Below are positions 62,547 to 62,797 of a stretch of 62,797 bases of DNA, in pieces. Below the pieces are notes generated by a model. That model was not told where the DNA came from. It searched no databases and saw nothing but the letters and a program-made list of their open reading frames with translations. Both the position numbers and the translations under genes were made by a program. The stretch's first letter is position 1. Every line of letters begins with the position of its first letter. The stretch comes from Clostridiaceae bacterium (GTDB taxonomy: Bacteria > Bacillota > Clostridia > Peptostreptococcales > Natronincolaceae): the NCBI GenBank assembly GCA_020832135.1, contig JAFIFG010000020.1, positions 1-62,797 on the forward strand, written 5' to 3'.

Positions 62547-62566
62547 GAGTTCAAGAGGTGATATAA

Positions 62567-62797
62567 GTGAAATATTATTCAATAGGAGAGTTTGCAAAAC
62601 TAATAGGTAAAAATCCTCAAACATTAAGAGAGTGGGATAAGAAAGATGTATTCAAACCACACCATGTTGCACCGACAGGATATAGATATTATTCACAAGA
62701 GCAACTCAATCATTTTTTAGGCTTAATGCCAGACAAACAGGTAGACAAGAAGGTGATTGGCTACTGTAGGGTTAGTTCCCATAAACAAAAAGATGAT
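62567..62797 (+). CDS. IS607-type serine recombinase (TnpA), 5' part, cut by window end
   Basis: The GTG follows AAGAGGTGATATAA. The visible 77 residues begin with a MerR-like helix-turn-helix (YSIGEFAKLIGKNPQTLREW, TGYRYYSQEQLNHFLG) and enter the serine recombinase domain with the nucleophile Ser in YCRVSSHKQKDD. This is the layout of IS607-family transposases. A tnpB gene commonly follows in such elements but would lie outside this window. Confidence 0.88.
   Translation, partial: MKYYSIGEFAKLIGKNPQTLREWDKKDVFKPHHVAPTGYRYYSQEQLNHFLGLMPDKQVDKKVIGYCRVSSHKQKDD

Noticed and set aside
1-62797. CRISPR arrays, tRNA or rRNA genes
   Set aside because: No regularly spaced direct repeats, and no cloverleaf or rRNA-like conserved segments were noticed on reading. 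Automated scans were not possible.

Overview
The window looks like chromosomal DNA of an anaerobic, spore-former-type low-GC Firmicute of the class Clostridia, most like Alkaliphilus or a close relative. This is an inference from AT-rich sequence, strong GGAGG-type ribosome sites, frequent TTG and GTG starts, sodium- and peptide-based nutrition genes, a flavodiiron protein, an H-cluster-type sensor, a raiA RNA and a selenocysteine-encoded protein. No rRNA, tRNA or CRISPR array was seen.

Layout. 1-2.6 kb: eight consecutive tiny membrane-protein genes ending in one terminator. 2.7-9.9 kb: preQ1 riboswitch with queT, an NCS2-type permease, a pseudogene remnant, a flavodiiron protein with a TrkA-gated K+ channel, an SLH-anchored lytic transglycosylase and a transglutaminase-like protein. 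10-15 kb: leucyl aminopeptidase, then a GlnK/GlnL-like two-component system followed by gltS, whose promoter carries helically phased GlnL-type half-sites. 15-23 kb: DEAD-box helicase, a YtrA-type GntR/ABC operon with its own operator, an ABC-F ATPase and a REC-first hybrid kinase. 23.5-30.6 kb: a peptide ABC importer operon (binding protein, two permeases, two ATPases) plus an amidohydrolase. The binding protein is a circular permutation of the usual SBP_bac_5 fold. 30.6-41.5 kb: short-chain fatty acid transporter, AhpD-like protein, C_GCAxxG_C_C protein, ilvD, a small selenoprotein gene with a SECIS-like hairpin (hidden because its TGA reads as a stop), the five-gene liv branched-chain amino acid importer and a class IV aminotransferase. 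41.6-45 kb: flagellar filament-assembly genes flaG-fliD-fliS plus an FlgN-like chaperone behind a sigma-28 promoter. 45-51 kb: raiA structured RNA, a cluster of DnaA boxes, hpf, a DUF5317-like membrane protein, secA and prfB with its programmed frameshift. 51-55 kb: gamma-glutamyltransferase-like enzyme and a soluble hydrogenase-like/chemoreceptor fusion. 55-62.8 kb: an accessory region with a decayed sigma-like gene, small ORFs, an IS1595-type transposase, a complete IS4-superfamily element inserted in a terminator palindrome, a BhlA holin with a broken second copy, an endolysin SH3 fragment, a DUF881 protein and the start of an IS607-type recombinase that runs off the window.

How the genes fit together. 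Much of the conserved part serves amino-acid and peptide nutrition: peptide uptake (23.5-29.3 kb), peptide and gamma-glutamyl cleavage (pepA, ggt), glutamate uptake under a glutamine/glutamate-type sensor system, branched-chain amino acid uptake and transamination. The strongest unusual items are the permuted binding protein, the selenoprotein, the H-cluster-like chemoreceptor fusion, the GlnL-type operator in front of gltS, and the raiA RNA with its neighbouring DnaA-box cluster. All calls come from reading the sequence; no database search was run.
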